From positions 1-62,181 of the IMG/VR virus record IMGVR_UViG_3300042374_000456: a stretch of DNA of 62,181 nucleotides, one strand, 5' to 3'. Positions within the stretch are counted from its first letter, which is position 1, and each line of letters opens with the position of its first letter. The notes beneath the pieces are model-generated. The model had not been told where the DNA came from, ran no database searches, and was given only the letters and a program-made list of their open reading frames with translations. The translations under genes were made by a program, and so were the position numbers. Below are positions 26,501 to 34,204 of this stretch, one piece after another. The DNA is from a virus.

Positions 26501-27286
26501 ACAATTAATGAAACGGCATCAGTTATATTCAGTAGTGGCTCTAATAGGTTTGGCGATTTTGGAAATGATACACATGAATTTACAGGTTCAGTTCAAATAA
26601 CAGGTTCACTTACAACAATAGGTGATGTAACTGCAACTTCATTTAATGGAGTAATAAATGCTACAAATGGTGTTATCTCAGGGTCTTCACAGCTTACCGC
26701 TACATTGCCATCCGGAGTTGTAAGTGGGTCATCTCAAGTAGATTTGACATCAACTACAAATTATAGTACTGGTATTAAAACAAGATTAAATGCAGAAGGA
26801 GTTATTTCGGGTTCATCACAAATAACCAGAACATTACAACAAATAACTGATACCGGTGCATCAACATCAACTGCAATCACAATTACAAATGCTACCGCAT
26901 CGACTGATAAAACAACTGGTGCATTTATCGTAACAGGTGGTATAGGGGTAAGTGGTGATATCAATGCAGGAGGTGATATTGTTGCTTTTGCATCATCAGA
27001 TATTAGATTAAAAAATAATATCAAACCAATCGAATCCCCATTAGAAAAGATTTCTAAAATTAATGGCTGTGAGTTTGAATGGAATGATGAGTTACAATCT
27101 ATTTATAGTGGTAAAGATTACGGAGTAATCGCTCAAGAAATCGAAGAAGTATTCCCTGAATTAGTACAAACAAGAGAAAATGGTTACAAAGCAGTTAAAT
27201 ATGATAAATTAGTATCCGTTTTAATTGAAGGTATTAAGGAATTAACCAAACAAGTGGAATATTTAAAAACCAAAATAGAAAATTAA
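23573..27286 (+). CDS. Long fibre protein with C-terminal S74 chaperone domain (1237 aa)
   Basis: It carries the attachment-type N-terminus MAAILQLRRGTSNASPSLDEGELY. Residues about 155-360 are a coiled-coil-like array of NSTLANYTASLDTK units, about 13-14 residues each. A GDNIIELNGTG...LLWDSSNDYW module lies around 400-465, then SGSSQ repeats and beta domains. The last ~95 residues are an intramolecular chaperone/autoprotease (peptidase S74): SSDIRLKNNIKPIESPLEKI...YGVIAQEIEEVFPELV...YKAVKYDKLVSVLIEGIKEL, with the Ser at the self-cleavage site. Such domains trimerise fibres and then cut themselves off. The stop overlaps the next start by one base. Confidence 0.85.
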   Translation: MAAILQLRRGTSNASPSLDEGELYLHQGSGSIQFGSGSLTIGDGLTKTYTLLPLNAPVNGNIKLVGDITASNILLSGDLTARDVRLSGNIYLGDSGSDNIIVTAQVSGSLIPSASNEYDLGSDIRKWKKLYAVSASIDSILVPGSGILSSSGISFDLYTGSVDTKNITLANVTSSLLSSQTNLNLYTSSQDTKNSTLGNYTASLDTKNSTLRDYTASLDTKNSTLGNYTASIDTKWSTLSNVTQSILSATSSLNSYTQSQDTKNSTLAIYTASIDTKWETLLNVTSSVLSATASLNSYTSSQDTKNSTLANYTSSLDTKNSTLALLTSSLLLFTASEESKNSTLAIYTASIDTKWETLLNVTSSVLLYTQSLKDAITVTGQDGSSITTIKGNLVVQGTQTSINSTAIVLGDNIIELNGTGVANGGLLVKDPTGASEISGSLLWDSSNDYWIGGKKDLESKILLAGGDGIVSSSAQVTSLLPSGVVSGSQQVTSSLDNRYLMIDGDSVVSSSAQIVSILSDLNSYTSSQDTKNTTLGNYTSSLDTKNITLQNLTGSFATTGSNTFKGEQIISSSLIVTNEIKGIGNIFLQPDVNDARYFQIYNTAAPSGNDIHFKGNADFNYFGDDINYLKIDDTAQTITITSANGVFVSSSLNVTGAVSASAGFTGSIIGVINATNGVVSGSSQVVYTSLTSIPAGIVSGSSQIPSLLPTGVVSGSQQVTGSLDLRYAPSASFATLLGANTLASLGSAAFYNVTSSVDVVLVSGSINYINNHLLTAGATKKYIDWRTEELLAAAAVADILSVAAGDGLGGGGLSGDVTLTLNTGSTHFTNGVDARLIPLTSLNSYTSSQDTKNSTLAIYTASIDSHISNLNTATSSYETNGRGIVSGSSQIFGGSGLVSGSSQITYTGISSIPTGIVSGSSQIIELLPTGVVSGSSQILGGSGVWSGSGQLPNGIISGSSQLSGTTITDLTIVNLTTINETASVIFSSGSNRFGDFGNDTHEFTGSVQITGSLTTIGDVTATSFNGVINATNGVISGSSQLTATLPSGVVSGSSQVDLTSTTNYSTGIKTRLNAEGVISGSSQITRTLQQITDTGASTSTAITITNATASTDKTTGAFIVTGGIGVSGDINAGGDIVAFASSDIRLKNNIKPIESPLEKISKINGCEFEWNDELQSIYSGKDYGVIAQEIEEVFPELVQTRENGYKAVKYDKLVSVLIEGIKELTKQVEYLKTKIEN
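24374..24671 (+). repeat. Exact 67-bp direct repeat inside fibre gene
   Basis: Bases 24374-24440 and 24605-24671 are identical, 231 bases (77 codons) apart, within the coiled array. Exact identity suggests recent duplication or gene conversion and allows recombination that changes fibre length in frame. Confidence 0.8.
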
Positions 27287-27930
27287 TGGCACAAATTATT
27301 AAATTCAAAAGGTCAACGACCGCTGGAGCAATACCCGAAACTGGTTCACTACAATATGGTGAAATAGCAATGAACGTTACCGATGGTAAGGTATTTTTTA
27401 GAAAATCAGGTTCAGTAGACTCGGTAGAATCATTAGTAACAACTAATACTTCAACTGCCATTGCTGGTAACCTTAATATAACAGGTTCAATTACCGCATC
27501 ATTTTTTAAAGGTGATGGTAGTGGGTTAGAAAATATAACAGTTGCACAAGCAGCAACAGTTCAACGTTCTTTTACTGCTTCATCAAGTTGGGTAGTTAAC
27601 CATAATTTGAATACTCCCAATGCAATAGCACAAGTGTTTGATGCAGAAGGATATCAAATAATCCCATCAACATTAAGACATACTGACGATAATACTATAA
27701 CAATTACATTCGAATCCGCTAGAAGTGGTTATGTAGTTGTAGCAAAAGGTGGTCATATTCTTAGTGGTTCGATTGATTCAAGTAAAATTATAGGTTTTGA
27801 TGCTTCAGTAACAAATCAAGTAAATGTACTTGGTTTATTTAGTGGTTCGGCTCAAATAACATTGAGCGGAGATGTGACAGGAACAGCAAATGCAACAACA
27901 ATATCTAGTATAGATGGTGGTTCAATTTAA
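27286..27930 (+). CDS. Short fibre protein with attachment-type N-terminus (214 aa)
   Basis: The N-terminus MAQIIKFKRSTTAGAIPETGSLQYGEIAMNVTDGKVFF matches the attachment motif of neighbouring fibres. Residues about 85-165 form a beta domain (QRSFTASSSWVVNHNLNTPNAIAQVF...SGYVVVAKGGHI) that recurs twice in the 624-residue fibre. It begins at the stop of the S74 fibre (TAATG) and may be co-assembled with it. The C-terminus ends in a beta repeat (ITLSGDVTGTANATTISSIDGG). Confidence 0.72.
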   Translation: MAQIIKFKRSTTAGAIPETGSLQYGEIAMNVTDGKVFFRKSGSVDSVESLVTTNTSTAIAGNLNITGSITASFFKGDGSGLENITVAQAATVQRSFTASSSWVVNHNLNTPNAIAQVFDAEGYQIIPSTLRHTDDNTITITFESARSGYVVVAKGGHILSGSIDSSKIIGFDASVTNQVNVLGLFSGSAQITLSGDVTGTANATTISSIDGGSI

Positions 27931-27936
27931 AAAAAA

Positions 27937-27946
27937 TATATTTATT
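27937..27946 (+). promoter_or_regulatory. Late-type motif TATATTTATT
   Basis: It occurs 30 bases before the next fibre gene, in the gap after the short fibre gene. Confidence 0.4.
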
Positions 27947-27976
27947 AGTAAATAAAATAAAAAAAAATCAAAAGCG

Positions 27977-29527
27977 ATGATAATACATAGTCCCATAATT
28001 TCAGGTTCACTAACCTTTGCAAATGGTGCAACATTCACCTTACCGGATAATGGTATATATAGTGGTTCATTTAGTGGTTCGGTTGCAGGTTTAGGAGACC
28101 CGTCAAGTTTTTCTGCATCATTACAAACTAAAATTCAACAATTAAATATTGATACTGGCTCTCAAGATGCTAGATTGGATTTAATTGAATCGTATACATC
28201 ATCGTTAGAAACTAAGAATTCAACTCTTGCTATTTATACTGCATCAGTTGATACACAACTTTCAAACTTAAACTCTGCAACTTCATCTTATGAAACAAAG
28301 GGTAGAGGATTGGTTAGTGGGTCATCTCAAATAACTTATGCTAGTATCTCTTCAATCCCAGCTGGAATTGTAAGTGGTTCTACTCAAGTAACTGAATTGT
28401 TACCAACCGGTGTAATCTCTGGTTCTGCACAACTTACTTCAACATTACCAACTGGCGTTGTTAGTGGTAGTTCACAAGTAGTTGGTATATTATCAGATTT
28501 AAATACTTTTAGTGGGTCTGAAGAATCAAAAAACTCAACTCTTGCTACTTACACTGCAAGTTTAGATACTAAGAATACAACTCTTGCAAATGTAACAGGC
28601 TCTTTATTATCATCACAAACAAGTTTAAATACATATACATCATCTCTTAATGGAGCAATTCAACTTACGGGTTCAACTGTTTCATTTTTGGGAGATATAG
28701 TTGTATATGGAACACAATCTATAATTAATTCAACAAATTTAGCAATACAAGATAATCTCATTTACTTAAACGAAGGTTCTACTATAACTAATCCTGACTT
28801 AGGTATTGTTGGTAATTATAATGATGGAGTGTATCGACACGCTGGTATTTTTAGAGATGCAAGTGATGGTGGTACTTGGAAAGTATTCGAAGGATACACA
28901 TCAGAACCATCTGGTACACTTGATACGACCGGTAATGGATTTACATTAGCAGATTTTAAAGCAGATGTAATTACCGCAACTTCATTTAATGGAGTGATAA
29001 ATGCAACTAATGGTGTAATATCTGGCTCTTCACAACTTACCGCAACATTACCAACCGGAGTAGTTTCGGGTTCATCTCAAATAACTCTATCATCAACAAC
29101 AGGATATGGTTCAGTATTAAACCAAGCAGTTTTAACTTCATCATCCCCAACTTTCGCAGGTTTAACAATTAACGGAGCAATAACTGCAACGGGTGATATT
29201 ACAGCATTCTCTGCTTCAGATATTCGTTTCAAAGAAAATATTACAGCAATCGAATCTCCAATCGAAAAAATCAAAATGATTAGTGGTAACACATACGATT
29301 GGAAAGCAGAAAATAAAGATATACATGGATTTGAAGGAAACGATGTCGGTGTAATCGCACAAGAAATTGAAGTAGTTCTTCCACAATTAGTTGTAACTCG
29401 TGATAATGGATACAAAGCGGTTAAATATGACAAATTAGTTGCTCTATTAATCGAAGGTATAAAAGAACAACAAAAACAAATTGAAGATTTATCAAACAAA
29501 ATTAATAAATTAGAAACTGGACTATAA
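27977..29527 (+). CDS. Fibre protein with C-terminal S74 chaperone domain (516 aa)
   Basis: A Ser/Thr-rich shaft with SGSSQ and NSTLATYTASLDTK repeats occupies the first 220 residues. A variant of the shared module follows (YGTQSIINSTNLAIQDNLIYLNEGS...), here carrying a distinct insert (GIVGNYNDGVYRHAGIFRDASDGGTWKVFEGY). Residues about 412-516 are a second S74 domain: SASDIRFKENITAIESPIEKI...DVGVIAQEIEVVLPQLV...YKAVKYDKLVALLIEGIKEQ, ending in a coiled coil. Unlike its neighbours it lacks the MAQxxKxxR attachment motif, starting MIIHSPIISGSLTF. It could be the distal part of a fibre whose proximal part is the preceding 214-residue protein. Confidence 0.82.
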   Translation: MIIHSPIISGSLTFANGATFTLPDNGIYSGSFSGSVAGLGDPSSFSASLQTKIQQLNIDTGSQDARLDLIESYTSSLETKNSTLAIYTASVDTQLSNLNSATSSYETKGRGLVSGSSQITYASISSIPAGIVSGSTQVTELLPTGVISGSAQLTSTLPTGVVSGSSQVVGILSDLNTFSGSEESKNSTLATYTASLDTKNTTLANVTGSLLSSQTSLNTYTSSLNGAIQLTGSTVSFLGDIVVYGTQSIINSTNLAIQDNLIYLNEGSTITNPDLGIVGNYNDGVYRHAGIFRDASDGGTWKVFEGYTSEPSGTLDTTGNGFTLADFKADVITATSFNGVINATNGVISGSSQLTATLPTGVVSGSSQITLSSTTGYGSVLNQAVLTSSSPTFAGLTINGAITATGDITAFSASDIRFKENITAIESPIEKIKMISGNTYDWKAENKDIHGFEGNDVGVIAQEIEVVLPQLVVTRDNGYKAVKYDKLVALLIEGIKEQQKQIEDLSNKINKLETGL

Positions 29528-29544
29528 CCTACACGGGTTATAGT
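29521..29544 (+). other. Perfect 9-bp hairpin across a fibre stop codon
   Basis: ACTATAACC at 29521-29529 pairs perfectly with GGTTATAGT at 29536-29544, loop of six bases. It includes the stop codon and lacks a T run, so it may be an RNA processing or mRNA-stabilising site rather than a terminator. Confidence 0.5.
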
Positions 29545-29611
29545 TCACAAACTTCTTATATAAGGAGTTTCTAATTAAGTAATTATATAATGAAATTATT
29601 AAGTCATACAT

Positions 29612-31486
29612 ATGGCACAAGTATTAAAGCTAAAAAGAACGGCAGTTCAGGGAAAATCACCTACAACCGACACTCTTGAGTTAGGAGAGTTGGCAATAAA
29701 CACTTACGATGGTAAGTTGTATTTTGAAAAAGATAACGGAGTCCCTTCCATACAATCAATAGTTGTTACTGATGCCCTAATTTCTGGTTCAATTAATATC
29801 GGTGGTGCTATAACGGCTTCAAATTTCATAGGAAATGGTTCTCAAATAACATTCGGTGGGACTGGAATGGTTTCCGGCTCATCTCAATTAACATCCTCAT
29901 TAGATTCAAGATATTTAAATACATTAGGTGAAGGAACTATTAGTGGTTCTTTCACTGGTTCGTTTGGAGGAGATGGTAGTGGATTAATCAACCTACCTGC
30001 ATCCGATATCTCTCAAGTAGCAACTGTTAATTACGCTTTCTTTAATTCCTCAAACATATCAGTTAGTCATAATTTTAATTCACGAAATGTAATTATTTCG
30101 GTATATGATTCTAATTATGCACAAATAATTCCATCATCAGTAACTCTTACGGATTTAAATACTTCAACAATAGTATTAACATCTGCTCAAAGTGGTTATG
30201 TAGTTGTTGCTAAAGGTGGTCACATCGTTAGTGGTTCTGCGGATGATTCGAATAAATTAAATGGTCAATCCGGTTCATATTATTTAGATTATACAAATCA
30301 TACAAATAAACCAAGCGGATTAGTAAGTGGTTCATCTCAGATAGTTAGTATATTGAGTTCATTAAATTCGTATACACAATCACAAGATACTAAGAACTCA
30401 ACCCTTGCAACATATACTGCTTCAATTGATAATGAGTTAGATAGAATACACGAATCAACTGCATCTTTAAACACATATACATCCTCTCTTAAAACCGCTT
30501 TAGAGTTGGCAGGTTCGAATGTAATTGTTTTAGGTAATTTGACCGTTAGAGGAACAACAACATCGATAGAATCAACTACAATTCAGTTAAACGATAATAT
30601 CATTGAATTAAATGGTAGTGGTGTAGCAAATGGTGGTTTGATAGTTAAAGACTCAACGGGTGCTTCTATTATTAGTGGTTCTTTATTATGGGATTCAACT
30701 AATGATTATTGGAAAAGTGGATTAAGTGGGTCTGAATCTAAAATATTACTTGCTGGTGGAGATAGCATCGTATCAGGTTCATCTCAAATTACTTTTAGTG
30801 GAATCAGTTCATTACCGACATTAATATCCGGGTCAATACAAATATTAGGTGGAAGTAATATTGTATCATCATCAACCCAAATCGTTTCATCATTAGTTAG
30901 TGAATCAATCAATTTAGGAACTGGTGCAATTACAGCATCATACTTTGTTGGTGATGGTAGTGGTATTACAAATGTGGTAACTGAAATAGCAGAAGTTGCA
31001 ACTATCACATCATCATTTGATAACCAATCAACTATTGCGGTAACACACAATTTTAATACTAAAAATGTATTAGTTTCAGTATATGGAACGAATGATTCAC
31101 AGATAATACCGGCATCGATAACCCTTACTAATAATAATACTGCAACAATAGTGTTATCATCTGCTCAAAGTGGATATGCGGTAGTTGCTAAAGGTGGCCA
31201 CATAGTAAGTGGTTCTACTTCTTGGAATAACTTAGCAGGAATGCCAAGTGGAATAGTATCTGGTTCATCACAAATAACCACACTAACAACATATAAAGAA
31301 ACAGTTAGTGGCAATTCAACTTATTCGATTACTCATGGGTTAGGTGAAGAATATCCAATAGTTCAAGCATGGAATACTACTAATAAAAGACAAGAAGTTC
31401 CCTCAATTATAGAATCAACCTCAGTTAACGCGTTAACTATAACTTTTGCTGGATTATTTTCTGGACTAATTATAATTAAAAAATAA
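29612..31486 (+). CDS. Long SGSSQ-repeat fibre protein (624 aa)
   Basis: Attachment-type N-terminus MAQVLKLKRTAVQGKSPTTDTLELGELAINTYDGKLYFEKD. There are two copies of the beta domain V-A-T...HNFN-x-(R/K)NV-(I/L)-(I/V)-SVY...AQSGY-x-VVAKGGHIVSGS (about 130-210 and 465-540), a GDNIIELNGSG module (about 325-385) and SGSSQ repeats. The C-terminus (ETVSGNSTYSITHGLGEEYPIVQAW...FSGLIIIKK) is a third, diverged copy of the beta domain. The start is ATG at 29612; an AAGGAG at 29562 is too far upstream to serve it. The glycosyltransferase gene follows after five bases. Confidence 0.75.
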   Translation: MAQVLKLKRTAVQGKSPTTDTLELGELAINTYDGKLYFEKDNGVPSIQSIVVTDALISGSINIGGAITASNFIGNGSQITFGGTGMVSGSSQLTSSLDSRYLNTLGEGTISGSFTGSFGGDGSGLINLPASDISQVATVNYAFFNSSNISVSHNFNSRNVIISVYDSNYAQIIPSSVTLTDLNTSTIVLTSAQSGYVVVAKGGHIVSGSADDSNKLNGQSGSYYLDYTNHTNKPSGLVSGSSQIVSILSSLNSYTQSQDTKNSTLATYTASIDNELDRIHESTASLNTYTSSLKTALELAGSNVIVLGNLTVRGTTTSIESTTIQLNDNIIELNGSGVANGGLIVKDSTGASIISGSLLWDSTNDYWKSGLSGSESKILLAGGDSIVSGSSQITFSGISSLPTLISGSIQILGGSNIVSSSTQIVSSLVSESINLGTGAITASYFVGDGSGITNVVTEIAEVATITSSFDNQSTIAVTHNFNTKNVLVSVYGTNDSQIIPASITLTNNNTATIVLSSAQSGYAVVAKGGHIVSGSTSWNNLAGMPSGIVSGSSQITTLTTYKETVSGNSTYSITHGLGEEYPIVQAWNTTNKRQEVPSIIESTSVNALTITFAGLFSGLIIIKK

Positions 31487-31491
31487 TATAA

Positions 31492-32490
31492 ATGGTTTAT
31501 GATGTTTATTATACCACAGGTGGTGGACCGTGGGTCAATGCAGGTTCTGATATTTGGGTAAATCTTTGGATGGAATTAATAGCACCTAAATTAGATGTTA
31601 AACCAATTCTACTAATTCATAGAAACAAACCCAAAGGACACGAAGATTACGAATTCCCAATAGAAACTTACTGGCATGGTGAAGATATTCAAAAATTTGA
31701 AGAACTATGTAAAGGTGCACGAAGAATTAATATTCTACATGGGCATTATACTCCAATGAAACCGATTGTAGATAATAAAGATAAAATTCATTCAAATATA
31801 TTACACAATTCAGTAGACCATATCTTAAAATCTCAATTCGGAAGTGATTTACCAATAGGACATCATCCTTATATGAGTACGGAATGGGAACAAGAGGTTA
31901 CTGATTGGTGTGAAAATAATATATGGGTAGGATTATACGATATACTTTATAACAATACAAATATACCAAATTTTTACGAATTTAAATGGAATTTACCTCT
32001 ATCCGAATCTAATAAATTGGGATTTGCTGCAAGAAGTGAAGGTAGAAAAAACCCACACTATTTAGATAAAATTCCAAGTCTTATTTTCACAAATTCCGAA
32101 GAATTTAATTTACTTTGGAAAAATGGAGTAAAGATAGATATTTCAAAATCAAAATTATATCATTACAACCCAGATTTTAAAGATACTTTTTACAATATGG
32201 ATTGGGGTATATCACATTCATCTTTTATATCAGAACCATTTGGATATTCAATATTCGAAGCGGTTGATAAGGGTAAATTACCAATACTACATTCTAGTTG
32301 GTGTAAAGATTTAGAATATCCATACCGAGCATCGTCTAAAACTGAATTTTTCGATATTTATACAAAGATTACTACATTACCTTATTCTGAAAAATTATAT
32401 TGGTTTAATATTATAAAAACTTATATGATTGAAAAATATACGGATAAGAATAAGTGGATTGATTCATTATTAGATATTTATAACAAATAG
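31492..32490 (+). CDS. GT-B glycosyltransferase (GT4-like) within the fibre cluster
   Basis: The 332-residue protein shows the nucleotide-sugar-binding half of GT-B transferases. The stretch GISHSSFISEPFGYSIFEAVDKGKLPIL contains the E-x7-E motif (Glu248 and Glu256) of GT4-type enzymes, and LGFAARSEGRKNP (186-198) resembles the loop that binds the donor phosphate. It has no membrane segment, so it acts in the cytoplasm. It sits five bases after one fibre gene and 11 before another fibre-type gene, so its acceptor is plausibly a fibre protein rich in Ser, Thr and Asn, or else host polysaccharide or phage DNA. Donor and acceptor cannot be deduced. Confidence 0.75.
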   Translation: MVYDVYYTTGGGPWVNAGSDIWVNLWMELIAPKLDVKPILLIHRNKPKGHEDYEFPIETYWHGEDIQKFEELCKGARRINILHGHYTPMKPIVDNKDKIHSNILHNSVDHILKSQFGSDLPIGHHPYMSTEWEQEVTDWCENNIWVGLYDILYNNTNIPNFYEFKWNLPLSESNKLGFAARSEGRKNPHYLDKIPSLIFTNSEEFNLLWKNGVKIDISKSKLYHYNPDFKDTFYNMDWGISHSSFISEPFGYSIFEAVDKGKLPILHSSWCKDLEYPYRASSKTEFFDIYTKITTLPYSEKLYWFNIIKTYMIEKYTDKNKWIDSLLDIYNK

Positions 32491-32501
32491 GAACAACATA
32501 A

Positions 32502-33773
32502 ATGGCAACATTAACATCAGGACAGACCAAAAGTTTAAATAATTTAGCTTCAGCTACCGGTCAAGCTACAAAATCAATGTCAGCAGCAAAAGGAAATTCA
32601 ACAGGTCCTATTGCAATGTCATCATTTGCAATTGATTCGGTAGATTCGGTAACTGGTTATACATACGCAGTGGAATCTACAACTGAAACATATACATTAG
32701 GTTTTACTGGTGCTGGTTCAAATTTTAGTAGAATTAGTGGTAGAGCAGCAAACTTTACATGGAGTGTAGCAGCAGGTTCATATATAACATTGGGAACAAA
32801 TAGTGGTACAACCGCTACTTTTACAATTTCTAATATGAATCCACAATCACCATCAGCACAAACTTCACTTTTAACTGCACAATCTAATACAATTAGAGCA
32901 GTATTTGCAGATGGTTATAATACTCATGCAACTGGATATAATTCAAATAAAGATAAGACGGTTTATTCCGTAGATTCATATGATGGTAACTCAACCGCTT
33001 TATGTTTAACAATTGATTCACCAATAGTGTTATCAGATGGTTCAATAGTAGAAGCAGGAGATTTAGTAGAAGGTGATAAGTTAAAAGGTTATTCATTATC
33101 TGGTTTAACATTAGATTCTGATAATAATTTCTTTAATTGGTCATCATCTGAATTAGGTCAAGAATTAAAAGAAGTAGAAGTTAAGGGTATTGTATACTCA
33201 TTCTCATCAAAATATTATGATATAAACAATGGTGGAGTAACTGCAACATCAGAACATCCATTATTAGTAAAAGATTCTGAAGATGGTAAATATAGATTCA
33301 AAGAAATATTTAGAATTACAACTGACGATAAATTAGTAAAAGAAGAAGGTGGAGTTTTAGTAGAAAAAGATATTACATCAATTGAATTAATAAATAGAAC
33401 ATCTGAAATCGTTTCAATTGACGTTGAAGATGTAGATACTTATTTGGTAAATGGATATGTAACCCACAATAAAGGTGGAAACACATTTGCAGATTTAGCA
33501 GCACCTGGTGCACCAACATCAGTAGCATATGCATCTCCGTTTGTATCGTGGGTTGCACCGGCATCAGTAGGAACAGGTGGTATTACTGCATATGATGTAC
33601 AAATATCAACAGGAAATACATTTGTTTCTAACACAGTAGATAATACTGAATGGAGTGAAGCTAATATAGAAGTTAATACTCTATTAACTGCAGGGACTTG
33701 GTATGTTAGAGTTAGAGCGATTGACCAAGGTCTTAAAGGGACTTGGAGTAGTGCAGTTTCATTTGTTAGATAA
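32502..33773 (+). CDS. Fibre-type virion protein with embedded Hint (intein-like) domain and FN3 domain
   Basis: Residues 1-165 are Ser/Thr/Ala-rich beta structure like phage adhesins. Residues 168-323 form a Hint domain: Cys168 in LCLTIDSPIVLSDGSIVEAGDLVEGDKL (block A), TSEHP with His252 (block B), and DVDTYLVNGYVTHN ending in His322-Asn323 (block G). There is no homing endonuclease. The residue after Asn323 is Lys, not Cys/Ser/Thr, so normal splicing is unlikely; this resembles type-A bacterial-intein-like domains that cleave. Residues about 335-420 are a fibronectin-III domain (PTSVAYASPFVSWVAP...WYVRVRAIDQG). AGGA precedes ATG. The product may be cut into an adhesin part and an FN3 part. 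Confidence 0.85.
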   Translation: MATLTSGQTKSLNNLASATGQATKSMSAAKGNSTGPIAMSSFAIDSVDSVTGYTYAVESTTETYTLGFTGAGSNFSRISGRAANFTWSVAAGSYITLGTNSGTTATFTISNMNPQSPSAQTSLLTAQSNTIRAVFADGYNTHATGYNSNKDKTVYSVDSYDGNSTALCLTIDSPIVLSDGSIVEAGDLVEGDKLKGYSLSGLTLDSDNNFFNWSSSELGQELKEVEVKGIVYSFSSKYYDINNGGVTATSEHPLLVKDSEDGKYRFKEIFRITTDDKLVKEEGGVLVEKDITSIELINRTSEIVSIDVEDVDTYLVNGYVTHNKGGNTFADLAAPGAPTSVAYASPFVSWVAPASVGTGGITAYDVQISTGNTFVSNTVDNTEWSEANIEVNTLLTAGTWYVRVRAIDQGLKGTWSSAVSFVR

Positions 33774-33799
33774 TTTTTTTATCGTTTGGGGAAAATCTA

Positions 33800-33809
33800 T
33801 ATATTTATA
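33800..33809 (+). promoter_or_regulatory. Late-type promoter motif TATATTTATA
   Basis: Exact motif, 33 bases before the coiled-coil gene that precedes the tail sheath gene. Confidence 0.45.
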
Positions 33810-33842
33810 TATATAACTAATTAATAAACAAAATATATCAAA

Positions 33843-34112
33843 ATGGCAGAAAAAATTAAGTTTACGGAAGACGAGGTTAATCAAATTAACGAATTACGAA
33901 TTGAAGTTGGGTCGGTTTTTACTGAATTAGGACAAATTCATATTGAAAAAAAGAGAAGATTGTCAGAATTAGAAGAAAGAGAAGCAGAATTAATTAAACA
34001 ACATTCGGAGTTGGTTATCAAAGAAGAAACCTTATTTAAAGGATTAAACGAAAAATACGGCGATGGTGATTATAACCCTACAACGGGAGAATTCACACCA
34101 ATAGCAGAATAA
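33843..34112 (+). CDS. Small coiled-coil protein before the sheath gene (89 aa)
   Basis: Almost wholly a charged coiled coil (residues 8-70, rich in Glu, Leu and Lys), with a short disordered C-terminus (YGDGDYNPTTGEFTPIAE). Similar small coiled-coil genes occur beside structural genes in T4-like marine phages, without known function. It has its own late-type motif and no Shine-Dalgarno. Confidence 0.7.
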   Translation: MAEKIKFTEDEVNQINELRIEVGSVFTELGQIHIEKKRRLSELEEREAELIKQHSELVIKEETLFKGLNEKYGDGDYNPTTGEFTPIAE

Positions 34113-34158
34113 TACTACGTTACGCATATATAAAATAATATTTTAGAAAAAGTATCTA

Positions 34159-34168
34159 ATACTTATAT
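34159..34168 (+). promoter_or_regulatory. Late-type variant motif ATACTTATAT before sheath gene
   Basis: It lies in the sheath gene leader, 36 bases before the ATG. The same variant occurs before fibre genes and the 739-residue gene. Confidence 0.4.
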
Positions 34169-34204
34169 GTGTATCATTACACAAACTTAATAGGAGTAAA
34201 TAAA

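Noticed and set aside
17083-31486. CRISPR-like short repeats
   Set aside because: The repeats encode SGSSQ and coiled fibre units in frame, vary in spacing and sequence, and have no unique equal-length spacers or cas genes.
32893-33111. Minus-strand frame inside the Hint-domain gene, and the idea that the Hint region is a splicing intein
   Set aside because: The minus-strand frame is a Leu/Asn-rich shadow. Standard splicing was rejected because Lys follows the terminal His-Asn.
34169-34204. Upstream in-frame extension of the sheath gene
   Set aside because: Lacks a ribosome binding site; ATG at 34205 has AGGAG and starts the conserved sheath N-terminus.
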